From Symsagittifera roscoffensis (lineage: Eukaryota; Xenacoelomorpha; Acoela; Convolutidae), in NCBI RefSeq assembly GCF_963678635.1, contig NC_087067.1, positions 58,820,487-58,884,486 on the forward strand: a stretch of DNA of 64,000 nt. Direction: 5' to 3'. A program made the translations under genes and the position numbers. Under the pieces are notes generated by a model. The model ran no database searches and was not told the DNA's origin. It saw nothing but the letters and a program-made list of their open reading frames with translations. Numbering within the stretch: position 1 is the first letter of the stretch; the number at the start of each line of letters is the position of its first letter. Shown here in pieces: positions 12,301 through 22,522 of this stretch.

Positions 12301-12785
12301 AAATTACATCAAAGGAAGCCTCTTACGCAGCTCAACAAAGTCTAAGAAGGGTTAAATCTCCAAAAACCAGTATAAATGAAAAAATTTTCACTTGATAGTC
12401 AATAAATGTGATTTTTACTATATAAAACCCAGAATCTCTGTTTAAAATTAAATTTTAAACAATTTGCGCATATTTTTGGAAATTTAACCCTTCTTAAACT
12501 TTGTTGAGCTGCGTAAGAGGCTTCCTTCGATATAATTTTCATATCAATTAACAAAATAGTTTCAGCGTAATTCTTGATTAATTGAAAAAAGCCAAAATTA
12601 CCCATTTTTGGGGTAAAATGTTTGTTGAGAATTTCGGAGAAAAAACGGCACCATAATAATTCTGGTGAAATTCTAAGCAACTTTTGTCCTCTTCACTTTT
12701 TGTCTAACCTTAACCCAATTTGAGAAAAACGCGTTTGAAAATTCAAGTTTTGTTCGTTTTGTCCGGATAATTTAAATCAGCACTG
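12054..12785. mobile_element. Palindromic DNA element with ~310-bp inverted arms, TA target duplication
   Basis: The left end is TA then CAGTGCTGATTTAAATTATC; the right end is its reverse complement followed by TA at 12786-12787. The arms (about 12054-12366 and 12470-12785) are nearly identical in inverted orientation around a ~100-bp centre. TA duplication and a CAGT start are typical of Tc1/mariner/pogo-type elements (family-level inference). Each arm contains the same ~70-codon open frame, which is a symmetry effect and not evidence of a gene. Confidence 0.85.
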
Positions 12786-13094
12786 TATTACTCACTATTT
12801 ATATAAAACCAACGTAAAAAATTTTAAATATATATATATTCTGAAAAGTTTTAACAGCTATTGAAAATGTGGCCACCAAAATTGAATTTTTGAAAATCGA
12901 AATAGGGGGGGGGGGGGAATAGTTACTAAGATCCGAGCATTCGTTTGTAGGGCGAGGGTCAGCCGAAACTTTTGAAAGCCGAAATATTTGCCCATGGATC
13001 GCCGAAAAGGAAAGTTTTACGTAAAGAGCAAAATTTGTTTGTCTTTCCAAAAATTCGATCTAATGAAGGTAACTTCAAAAATTAATTAACTAAC

Positions 13095-13499
13095 CTTGAG
13101 TTTTTTTGGTCCGACGAATTGACCGTTGAAGAATTCCACAGCCTTACTCGCGTCTTCCGCCGATTTGAACTTGACGAACCCGTAGCAACGTGACTGGCCA
13201 GTTATTTTATCCTGCACTACTTTGGAATTTTCCACTGGCCCCACTTGAGAGAAAAGTAGTCGCAATTCCTCTTGAGTCATGGTTGCCGGCACATAATTTA
13301 TTATGAGGTTCGACTCGTCATAGTCAACCGAACTGCTTGTTGACTTCGCGGGCGAAACTTCGGGCCCGATTAGCTGAGAATTCGGCGTCGTGTTTGTATT
13401 ATCGCCCTCCTTATGAAAATTCTCAGAGTTTTGCTTCGCCGGGGTTGAAAATTGGGAAGTTTTGGAACTCCATTTTGGTGATCTTTGATCATCTCCCAT
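13095..13499 (-). CDS. ELAV/Hu-like RNA-binding protein, first coding exon (RRM1)
   Basis: 135 codons from an ATG in good context (AGAAATGG) to a splice donor (CTCAAG then GTTAGT, 13094 downwards), phase 0. The first ~65 residues are polar and Ser/Asn-rich. From about residue 70 comes an RRM with RNP2 LIINYVP and RNP1 CYGFVKF, preceded by VQDKITGQSR, all typical of RRM1 in ELAV/Hu proteins, which bind AU-rich RNA and act in splicing and mRNA stability. The exon ending just after KKLK matches where RRM1 ends in the family. No RRM2 or RRM3 exon is recognised further left in the window, so later exons lie beyond long introns, outside the window, or are missing. Confidence 0.7.
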
Positions 13500-13673
13500 T
13501 TCTGATTTCGTTTCAGGGTTTTAGAGCAAAGTTAGCGTGTTTATATTTGCATTAAGTCGGGGCAATTAGGACTGAGAAAATGCACTTTTTACGTCAATAA
13601 CAATAACTGAGGTCAATTATAAAATCGACTGACGCAGGGCTTTACATTCCTTAGCAAGCGAGTCAAATTGGAC

Positions 13674-14109
13674 GGGTGCCGGACATCAAGCCGACGGGAC
13701 TTCAAGCCGAACATTTTCTCATTAAGTGATGAAATAGGATTAATTTGAAAACCTTTTTAAAGAATTTCCTACTTTATGATCTTTTTTCAGTAATTATTGG
13801 CTTTTTCATAAAATTTAAGCCTGCAAATGATGTTAAGGAAAGTTGAAATATAAAACACAGTTGAAGGAAATTTTCTTGCTCATAATTTATGCATTTTAAA
13901 AACCGTCTGAAATTATTAACGAATGCCAATCCTAAGTAATTCATTGTCATGAATAACGCTTATTATGGACCAAACTTGTCTAAATTTTTGAAAAGCAACG
14001 TTTTACAGATGAAAAAATAATGATTTGAGGTGCTTGTAAAGTTTAAATTTCGTCCTGAAGTCCCTTCGGCTTGAAGTCCCGTCGGCTTGTTGTCCTAGAC
14101 TCTAGACCC
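13674..14109 (+). mobile_element. MITE of the AAGCCGACGGGACTTCAAGC family with 9-bp target duplication
   Basis: A 436-bp element flanked by AAATTGGAC at 13665-13673 and 14110-14118. The left end is GGGTGCCGGACATCAAGCCG then ACGGGACTTCAAGCCGAA. The right end, on the minus strand, is GGGTCTAGAGTCTAGGACAA then CAAGCCGACGGGACTTCAAG. The inner 30 bp of both ends are the same while the outermost bases differ. No ORF is seen. It lies just upstream of the ELAV-like exon. Confidence 0.8.
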
Positions 14110-14118
14110 AAATTGGAC

Positions 14119-14434
14119 CAATCAGAATTGTTCACGCCTAAATCGCTTTTTTGAAGGAAATACATTCAGTTGATCAACGTTACAAACGGCCGAACAAAAA
14201 CATTCTGCAATCTTCGTTCAGGAAGGATCAATTGTTTCGAGTTTGTTATAGGCTGAGATTTAGTCTTTTCTTAAAGTTGAAAAAAACTATACGAGAAGCC
14301 AAAACTTCGAATTAATGGTTATAGAGGATTTTCGCAACAATTTTCGAGCAAAAATTTTAGCTTGAAATCCTTCTACTTGAAAAACTGTCTGCTCAATGTC
14401 CAGTCCAAAACTTCTTTGTCACCTATACGGCGAC
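14119..14434. other. No gene seen; degenerate MITE end near 14345-14405
   Basis: Contains a decayed version of the MITE end (GCTTGAAATCCTTCTACTTG ... CTCAATGTCC). Nothing else is recognisable. Confidence 0.4.
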
Positions 14435-14472
14435 GGGTGCCGGACATCAAGCCGACGGGACTTCAAGCCGAA
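14435..14472 (+). repeat. Solitary MITE end, AAGCCGACGGGACTTCAAGC family
   Basis: GGGTGCCGGACATCAAGCCG followed by ACGGGACTTCAAGCCGAA matches the left end of the 13674 element exactly, but no matching right end follows within 1 kb. Confidence 0.8.
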
Positions 14473-14959
14473 TCGTATGATGGGCTTTAGGACAACGCCA
14501 CATGCAATTGCTTACATAGAATTTCTAAGAAATCTAAACCCCTTAAACTTGAACTCCTCATTTTACATGTAGAGAAGCTAATTTAACGTCTTAATGTCTT
14601 GTCTTAATCGCCTGCCGTTTTATTTACCAAGCACCGTACTATAAGCTGGCGTCCGGTCAATAGGACGACAGCTGATTAAGACGACTACCGCTTTTGGTGG
14701 GACTTTAGACGACAGTACACGCAATTCTCCACATTGCAATTCTAGGATAATTATAACGCTCAAGTTTATCAGTTCATTTTAACTTTTCTAATGCTCATTT
14801 GTCACCTTAACGTCATGTCGTGTTATGTACCTATCTACCACATAATAATTCAGAGGCGGATTGAGGGGGAGAGGTAGTCTTAATTTTTCCGCCCAAGAAA
14901 CAGTACTTCAACAACTTGAGCTGAACTATATGATACCTTGAATTATGCTAACTTGAAAC

Positions 14960-15122
14960 GAACCCCCATTTGAGAAAGAATTAAACAGTTAAGTATATAC
15001 AGTTTGGACCAACCGTTTTATTTGTTCCCCAGCACGATTTAGGGGGGATCCTGCTGGGGAACAAATAAAACGGTTGGTCCAAACTATACTTAACTGTTTA
15101 ATTCTTTCTCAAATGGGGGTTC
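14960..15122. repeat. Long near-perfect hairpin
   Basis: Arms 14960-15034 and 15052-15122 are reverse complements apart from a 4-base insertion in the left arm; the loop is 17 bases. The arm ends near the loop read GTTCCCCAGCA / TGCTGGGGAAC. No flanking target duplication was found. It could be a fold-back remnant or a structured transcript. Confidence 0.85.
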
Positions 15123-15203
15123 CAGTGAATCAAAATACCTGTTTTTCCAAAATTGACTTCGAGGACAAAATCAATTCGAGGACATTCTATTGTAGGTTAC
15201 TTC

Positions 15204-15227
15204 GGGGGGGGGGGGGGGGGGGGGGGG
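15204..15227 (+). repeat. Homopolymer of 24 G
   Basis: An uninterrupted G run preceded by TTC and followed by TGTACAT. Its length is likely to be unstable or mis-sequenced. Confidence 0.9.
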
Positions 15228-15530
15228 TGTACATAGTACTGTTAGCACCAGCGGATTTCGAGGTGGGGCGTGCGGACGCCCCTTCTTCAGGAATTCAACT
15301 GCCCTGCTGACCCAAAAGGTCCCCCGTTTGTACTATTTTAATATATTCATTTTTTGGCAGACTGACCCCTAAATTGTTCTAAAGGCGCGTTAGGCGCCAA
15401 AATGTACTAATTTTGAAGGAGGATCGCGCGCCAAAAAAGCGGAATTTTCTAGTCAAAATTTTCCAAAAATTGCCTAAAAACGTCTTGTTTGGCCGGTTTT
15501 TTTTGTCCAAAATTTGCCAGCGGTGCAGAA

Positions 15531-15784
15531 AACTTAATCGAAATGGGTCTTCTTAATGATTTGGGAGAGCTCAGAAAACCAATTTGATCGGTTAAAAATA
15601 AGGAAGGTCGACAAAATTATCGTTTTTTTTTTTGAAAATCCGCCCCCTCGAGGAAATCCTAGATCCGCACGTGACTGTTGACTGTTAGCTACTAGTTTAT
15701 TTGTTTGGTCCTTCAAAAATGCTGTATCCCTAATTGACCCATTTTGTCAGATAATCTGCATCATATGTGGGTTACTTCTCACAG
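15531..15784. repeat. Left flank of BEL element 1, copy 1 of a duplicated flank
   Basis: Matches 26386-26637 with minor differences in a T run. It ends in CACAG, the target duplication sequence, directly before the LTR at 15785. Confidence 0.9.
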
Positions 15785-16234
15785 TATGCTCGCTAATCTC
15801 CAAAACTGATCCAAATTCGTTGAATTAATAAGAGATATTTTTCGGTAAATAACTCAGGCAAATAGATTAATTTCGGCATTCTCTATTGATCAAAAACATC
15901 ATATAACTTTTTATCATCCGACTGTTTTTGGTACAAATCGGCGCAAGCTAGCCACAAGAACCGGTCGGTAATGTCCTTGAGACAAATTGGTCTTTTTAGC
16001 GGTCAGTCTTAATCAAGGCTGAACCGAATTAGAACCAAAACACAGTTAAAATAGGATAAAACCCCCGTTTTTAGTATAATAAAACAGGGCACGTGGGGGA
16101 CTCGGAACTACGTCAACTGTTAGGTCACACATATAATCGGCGTTAGCTTAGGCCACTCGGCCAACTCTGCTTATTTTATATGCACCTATACTCTTCTTTT
16201 CTATGCATCTATACTCAACATTTGCATTGCAACA
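15785..16234 (-). repeat. BEL element 1, 3' LTR
   Basis: 450 bp, starting TATGCTCGCTAATCTCC on the plus strand and ending TTTGCATTGCAACA. On the element's own strand it starts TGTTGCAATG. It is nearly identical to the LTRs at 24464 and 26638. The element strand contains no obvious TATA box that I can place with confidence. Confidence 0.93.
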
Positions 16235-16262
16235 TCCTCCCCCCCCCTGAAGAAGGAAGAAC
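16235..16262 (-). other. Polypurine tract of BEL element 1
   Basis: On the minus strand GGTTCTTCCTTCTTCAGG is followed by a G-rich run ending GGAGGA immediately before the LTR start TGTTGC, the normal position of the plus-strand primer in LTR elements. Confidence 0.8.
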
Positions 16263-16699
16263 CGGAGCGAGCTTAACTGTCGGCCGCGTGACTTCACGTG
16301 TTGCGGTCCTGACAAGGGCGGATCGGGCGCAACCGTCCTGTCCGTAGTTTAGCTTGACAATTCGAGCAAGAGGGTAGTACCCAAGCGGACTATCGGGCTT
16401 AATCACCCACATGAGATCGCCTGTTTTAAGAGTGAAGTCAAAATTAGTGTGCCACTTGACACGCTTATTCAACGAGGGAACATATTCTCGAAGCCAACGA
16501 GACCAAATCGCGTTAGCATATGAGTGCTCCCCAGGTAAAAGTCCTCCCCTGGTAAAAGCGAAGGAAAGCTTGTGGCATGTTGTCCAAGCAAAAAGTGGTT
16601 TGGGGTTAACGCTTCTAACTCACTTGAATCAGTACTAACGGGAGTAATTGGCCTCGAATTCAAAGCCTGCTCAACTAAGCAGAGTGTTGTTCCCAACAC
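16236..16699 (-). pseudogene. BEL pol C-terminal DUF5641-like domain
   Basis: Two overlapping frames (16469-16699 and 16215-16472) give the end of a BEL integrase polyprotein: LVEQALNSRPITPVS, a TPNHFLLG segment, then RVKWHTNFDFTLKTGDLMWV with TGDL and PLARI. This is the signature order of the DUF5641 domain at the C-terminus of Pao pol. A frameshift near 16470 splits it and the reading frame runs into the LTR. Confidence 0.8.
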
Positions 16700-16722
16700 C
16701 TCTTCAGTGACTCGCCTACTGC

Positions 16723-18021
16723 CTAGGATATCGTACAGACGCGCTTCACGCTTCGGATGAGGCGTTCCCAGGAGCCGCCATGATGGGGTGCGCCTGGCGG
16801 GTTAAATTTCCAAGTAACACCTTTGTGTGCAAAAATGGTCGGAGCCATGCCATTCCAGCTCTTGATGCAGGCAAGTAATTCCTTTTCCGCACCAACGAAG
16901 TTCGTGCCGTTATCCGACCAGATTGTGCTTGGCGTACCACGACGCGCAATGAACCGTTCAATGCCCATGACACAAGAACTGGTGTCCAGAGATGGTACAA
17001 TCTCAAGGTGTACAGCCCTGGTGGTGAGGCAAGTAAAAAGAAATCCCCATCTTTTTTCAGTGCTTCAGCGAACCGGAACGTAAAGCGGTCCAAAGTAATC
17101 CACACCCGTATGATTGAAGGGTGGTTGCTTATATCCGAAACGTTCGACAGGTAAATCGGACATAATAGGCTGGATGGTACTTGCTTTGCGTTTACGGCAT
17201 GTTACACATTGATTTTCGATAGACCGAAGTAGTCGACGCAACCCAAGTATTGCATATTTCATATTAAAAACGGAGCGCATGTAATCTAATCCTTGATGAA
17301 AATGCTTGTGGTGGAGGCTGCGGGCCAACAAACGAACTAGGGTATGTCGGGCGTCGAGTGTTATTGGGTGCTTAGAATCAAACTCGGTATTCACTAAGCG
17401 CACAATCCGTCCGGTGGAACGAATGATACCAGCGGGACCGATAAATGGCGAGTATGTGGCAATTTTACTATTATTCTTAATAGGTTTGCCAGCGGTGAGT
17501 GTTTTTAACTCAACGGGGAAGGATTCCATCTGAGCAAGACGAATCAGTTTGCTTTCTGCAATATCAAGTTCAGCGGGGTCGGTGATTCGTAAGTCCTTAC
17601 CACGATAATGCTTATGTGAAGGCAACATCCTCAACATAAAAGCGACTACTCGTTTATATCTTGTAAAGGAACTGAACCTTTCCCAATTGAACCCGTGTTC
17701 GGGATGTTTGATGGATGTGACATCGGTGACGAAGAAAGATGATGTCTCCAAGCAATTATCACAGTCACAAGAAGGACCCTTCAAACGAATTTTATTGATT
17801 ACACGTTCGTCGGGTATAAACGGCCAATCAGTAGTCCTGAGAATGCTCGGACCAATAACCCAGCTGCTATCCTTGAGGGCTTCCGAAGAAATCCCCCGCG
17901 TACCGGTATCAGCTGGATTATCGCCGCTCAGAACATGGTGCCACTCATCAACAGTGGTCGATTCGAGGATTTCGCCTACACGATTAGCGACGAAAACAGG
18001 TATTTTTTCAGTGGAGTTTAG
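16723..18021 (-). pseudogene. BEL pol integrase
   Basis: Parts: 17065-17784 carries a linker region, then an HHCC zinc module (HHKHFHQGLDYMRS ... CVTCRKRK) and the first catalytic Asp in GVDYFGPLYV. The segment 16723-16968 carries the second Asp in WSDNGTNF and the catalytic Glu in HHGGSWERLIRS. All three DDE residues are therefore present but split over frames. 17785-18021 links to RNase H in broken frames. The enzyme would insert the element's cDNA. The fragment 24914-26385 is a second copy of this region. Confidence 0.88.
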
Positions 18022-18423
18022 CTACTGCAAAACTGTTGTACTATCTGTCCACATGTAGACATGATTAAAAGAGACGGCAAGGGCGGTCAGTATATCGTTT
18101 TTCAGTCGTGTGGCGAGCAGAGCAGCTTGAAGCTCTAGCTTCGGTATAGATAGCGCTTTCATGGGCGCAACGCGAGCTTTACCAAAAATGAAGGATATTT
18201 GAGTTTTATGCGAGCTTGCGAGTCGCGCACGCAAAAATCCAACGGCACATAAAACGTCCTGCGAGCTATCACCGAAAATGTGGAGCTCAATTTGATCAAC
18301 AGGCTCTGTGAAGTAACAACGGGGAATAGTCAATTGCCCTAAGAGAGGGAGACCGGAGTGCCACTCGAGAAACTTATCTCTTATGTCTTCTGGCAATTCG
18401 TCGTCCCAACTTTGACCACTGAT
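18022..18423 (-). pseudogene. BEL pol RNase H domain
   Basis: Contains the catalytic pattern of retroelement RNase H: HIFGDSS (Asp), KLELQAALLATRL (Glu) and MWTDSTTVLQ (Asp), preceded by the WHSGLP connection segment typical of BEL/Pao. It is separated from RT by a stop at about 18427. It degrades the RNA strand during reverse transcription. Confidence 0.85.
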
Positions 18424-18426
18424 TTT

Positions 18427-19776
18427 TCAAATATCTTGAAGTAAAAGACGGGCCCTAACTGTGTATGGAGCTACTAACCCAACAGGGTCAAACACAGAAA
18501 AGACGAAACTCAAGACGGTTCGTTGAGTTATTGCTTTATCGAGAGGACGATCCACGCCTCTGCTAACAACCAATGTGTCTTTTACATGGTCCCACTTAAG
18601 ACCTAAGACGTGTGATGATTGTTCGGCACCGTTACATATGTCCTTGATGGGTGAAGACGAGGTTTCGGATTCCTCGCGGTTCATTGCTGAAGTGATTTCA
18701 TCAGCATTACTGACAAATTTTGTCAAATTAAATTCTCCCAATTTTACTAAGGAAACCAAATCGCGACTAATTTTAATTGCATGGGTAACGTTCTCGAATG
18801 AATCCAAGTAATCGTCCATGTAAAATTTTTCATTTACGACTAAGGCGGCCTCAGTGTATGTGGACATACTATCGGTTGCTGTCTTTCGCAACGCGAAAAT
18901 GGCGCACGTAGTCGAATCCCATGCACCGAATATATGGCGAGTGTACTGATGACCTACCACATCGGAAGTGGTATCCTCCCGCCACAAAAAACGGAGTGAA
19001 ATTTGAACGCGGGCAAGGACTCCTACCTGGAGGAACATACCCTCTATATCCGCGGAGACGGCGTACTTGTGTTGACGGAATCGCAAAAGTACAAAAATAA
19101 ATTTTGGAGTAGGTCCGGACCCACCAATAAGGACTTATTTAAGTATGTGCCGTGAAACTTAGAAGCCTCATTAAGGACTCGGCGCACCTTACCCGGCTTA
19201 CTCGGATTTACGACGGGATGGTGCGGAAGACATAACGACATAACCTTTCCTAATGTCCTCTCTAATTGTTTCTGCATATCTTTCGCGCAGCTCAGGGTCT
19301 TTACTTAACCTTTTCTCCAATGTTTTAAATTGGGCGAGTGACGAGTAATAGTTGTTTGGTAGACTGACATTACTATCAATCCAAAGCATAGGCACAATGT
19401 ATCTTTCGCCATTGTGAATGGTTTCAGAATTTAGGATGGATAAAGCATGTTTATTCGCGGCGGAACGGGCATCGACTTGTTTGAAAGCACCATACGATTC
19501 CAACTCGTACCAGGCTTTTATCTGGTCGGTCAGAGAAGAATCTTCAACAACACACTTGAAACACGAAGAAGTAGAATTAACAGACGGCGGCAACGGACCA
19601 CTTATGACCCAACCTATCGGTAGGCGAACGGAACAGGGTGAGTTTTCATCATCTCCCAAGATGAACTCAATAGGTCTTACGGCGTGGTAGTAGTCTTGTC
19701 CGATAATAACTTCAACGTCCTCATAAGTATATTGAGTGGGCTTAATAGGTGCTAATTGTGGATATTTTTTCTGCAA
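18427..19776 (-). pseudogene. BEL pol reverse transcriptase
   Basis: 19198-19776 has the protease/RT connection with EVIIGQDYYHAVRP, LPIGWVISGPLP and LEKRLSKDPELRERYAE. 19044-19277 has PHHPVVNPSKPGKVRRVLNE, and 18427-19086 has SADIEGMFLQV, the catalytic FYMDD box (YMDD at 18811-18822), VLGLKWDH and FDPVGLVAPYTVRARL. All are characteristic of BEL/Pao RT. Two frameshifts (near 19200-19280 and 19050-19090) break the frame, so no single protein can be made. Confidence 0.9.
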
Positions 19777-19790
19777 ATCAGCAAAATTGA

Positions 19791-20621
19791 TTACTTCGGA
19801 ACCAATCCGAATGTTGTCTTTAACATATGCACAGAGAGAAAATACGAAATCACTATTATTTGGCTCGGAGGAAACTGTAAACTTAACCCTCTGAGTCTCA
19901 ACAACGGTGATTGAATTGAAACCACTAATTGACGAGTTAACGAGCTCCCTACTAAGCCGAGACGATTTACGAGTGACGAAGACACCCAGGAGTGAGTCGA
20001 TGCACTATCACAAAGAATCAACGTCAGGAGACTGGTTACAGCCGAGGATACACCAAGTGTTGCAATTGGCAACAACCCTTTAGAAGATTCAATGTTATGT
20101 ACATCACTAACAGCGGCATGGGTGGAAGTGTTTGTATTCTCCATGGATTTGTTTGTTCCAGCCTTATTCGAGACCTTTGAATTTTCCTTCCGAGGAAATA
20201 TTCTTTCGGCTCCATGGAGCAAGACATTATGTGTGCTATCACACTCTGGCTTCGGGCACTTTTTTGCTGTAGAACATTGCCGGAAACTATGATTGCAATT
20301 GAGGCAAGCGAAGCAAAGTTTCTGTTCAGCTACGTATTTTGCTCGCTGAATAGCATTCTTTTCCTTAAAAACAGCAGAGTTCCACAATACATGACTACCC
20401 TTACCCAAAACGCACAGCGGGAACTTAGACTTATCCTGAGCCTTACTAGTTACCTGGCTATTGGCTGCAAAAATTTTAGTTGTTTTTGGTTTAACTGGCT
20501 CCTCGTTTTTTGCCTTAGAGTTGAGTAAACGTAATCTTTCATGCCCTTCGGCCTTTTCTTTCAACCAGTTGTTCAAGTCTAAAAGTGTTGGTCGCTGCCA
20601 ATTATGCCTAACAGTATGCAT
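19791..20621 (-). pseudogene. BEL gag C-terminus (zinc knuckles) and aspartic protease
   Basis: A 276-codon frame. After a linker, LCFACLNCNHSFRQC and KKCPKPECDSTHNVLLH give the two Cys/His knuckles found at the gag/pol junction of Pao elements. Downstream, LTLILCDSASTHSWVSSSLV contains the DSA active-site motif of an A17-type aspartic protease. The frame then degenerates before joining the RT-side frame at 19776. Element 2 has the same order at 32889-33881. Confidence 0.85.
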
Positions 20622-20640
20622 TGACCAAGCCTCCTTGAGG

Positions 20641-22438
20641 TTAGCAGGCTGGTTTAACAGCTTGGTTTAACAGGTTAACACTCTTTAGACCATCGTTGAA
20701 AGACAATGATTTGAAAACTGCTACGAGGCCAGATATGGCAGAGGAGAAACTAATGACATTTTCCGAACTGTGCATCTTAAGTGGAGGAAAAGTGTTCAGC
20801 TTATCAAGATGCGCACCAACAATGGCATGTGGTTGCCCAAACTTCCGTTGCAAGGTGGCCAGTGCATCCTTGTACATAACGCCACTATAACTAAACTCCG
20901 CATTTGCGGTTTTTGCTTTGCCTGTGACGAGCGTTTTTAAGTATGTCAGTTTCGTTTCATCGATGAGAACAGCGGAATCAACGGTGGACTTAAGCTGACC
21001 AAACGATTCGTGCCAGTTTAACGGGTTGCCGTCAAACTGGGCTAACTTCCATTCAGGAAGATGATCTTTGCGGCTATGCATCAATAATTCCGCCAATTCA
21101 CGAGCGGAGAGAGATCGATCTGATGAACAACCTTGGTTTGGATAAGTGGAAGACGGCGCGTAGTCTTCGTTGACTGGCTGATAACCAGTATTAGTATGAT
21201 TGACAAAATGCGGAACATGTTGTGGATGAACTGGGGGAGTATTAAAATACACAGTCCCACCACTAGTATACGGAGCGGCGGTGTTACACGATGGGACAAC
21301 AGTTGTCACAATAGAAAAAATGTTTCCAGCTTTACAACACTGAGCAGGCGTGACGATTGGAGTTGTAGCTGCCAATCGCCATAAGTTTGCAACACTTGTG
21401 TAGTAATCGTGGATATTAGGTGACACAGTATGCGGAACAAAGGGAAGATTATGTTGCGTCTGGACTGGCGCTGCATAGCAATTAGGTGCCCAAAAGAAAA
21501 CCGGCGTTGGGTTTACTCCAGTAGATGAGAAGCCACCACCAGCAAATGCAGGTGACAAAGAAACAAAACCAGAACCGGGTTGTGCCGATAAAATTGGGAC
21601 AGGTAATGATTCCGGTTGCGCGATGGCGAAACTACCATTAGTTATGTTTGAACTCATGGTCTGTAAAGGAACAGCAGACGGTGGTGGTAACACGTGTGCA
21701 CTAGAATTCCATTTCAATTAGTTGCTTTTTATGACTTTTAGCCAATTGCTCTAGTTCCAGCTGACCTTGTTCGATCTTAAGACGGTTCTCTTGCTCTTTA
21801 AGTCTTAAAGATACTTGATACTGCCTTTCCAGCTCCTCATGGCGTCGTTTTATTAAAGCTAACTCATGCCGTTTCTCACTTGATGACATAGTGCGAACAG
21901 TCGACGTATGACAAGTGGAAGCTGATTTATCAGACTTATGTGAGTCAAGCTTTCTACTATCCTTAGACTTATTAGAGATCTTAGACCTGTTTTCAGATAC
22001 TCGTGCTTCTGAATCTCTTGTTTGGTGCGAGCGTGAGGATGTCTCAGACCTAGTTTGTTGTAGGGATCCCTTGCTCCCTGTAATGCCGGCTGCTGGAAAT
22101 GACGAAGGTTTAAGGCTCATCTTGTAATTCTGAGCTTCATGCATTACCTTATCGTTCATTTCGGTTACTTTCTTAAGCCAAAGGACTTGCTGAGCAATAT
22201 TTTTTTCAGGGTTTTCCGTTTTTCCTGCTAACCTAATTAATTGCTCATTGACTTCGACAGCTTTTTCAAACGCAATTTCACATTTGTAAACAGCATTATC
22301 AACTTTTGTGGTGCGACTATTATTCTCAATGTACTCAAGTAATAATGAGTGACCTTTAAGCAGCTCATTTTCTAGATTTACACGGGTTTCGAATAACTTG
22401 CGTATCTTACTTTGGAATTTTTCGTCCATGTTTTTCAC
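20641..22438 (-). pseudogene. BEL gag (coiled coil plus DUF1759-like region)
   Basis: Two frames overlap at 21701-21717. The N-terminal one (245 codons from the ATG at 22438) is charged and ends in a long Glu/Gln/Lys coiled coil (RRHEELERQYQVSLRLKEQE). The second (21717-20641) is Pro/Thr-rich and then has LPEWKLAQFDGNPLNWHESF and KLTYLKTLVTGKAK, the DUF1759 gag signature of Pao elements. A frameshift joins the two and another ends the second before the zinc-knuckle region. Confidence 0.85.
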
Positions 22439-22522
22439 AAATTGACAATATTCTACGGATGCTTACTTATAGAAAACAATCAATAAAATGAGATACTGTT
22501 TTGGTACGTAATTAAATTTGCA

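Noticed and set aside
12159-12680. Apparent pair of inverted homologous proteins
   Set aside because: Both come from the two arms of a palindromic DNA element; it is symmetry and not a gene pair.
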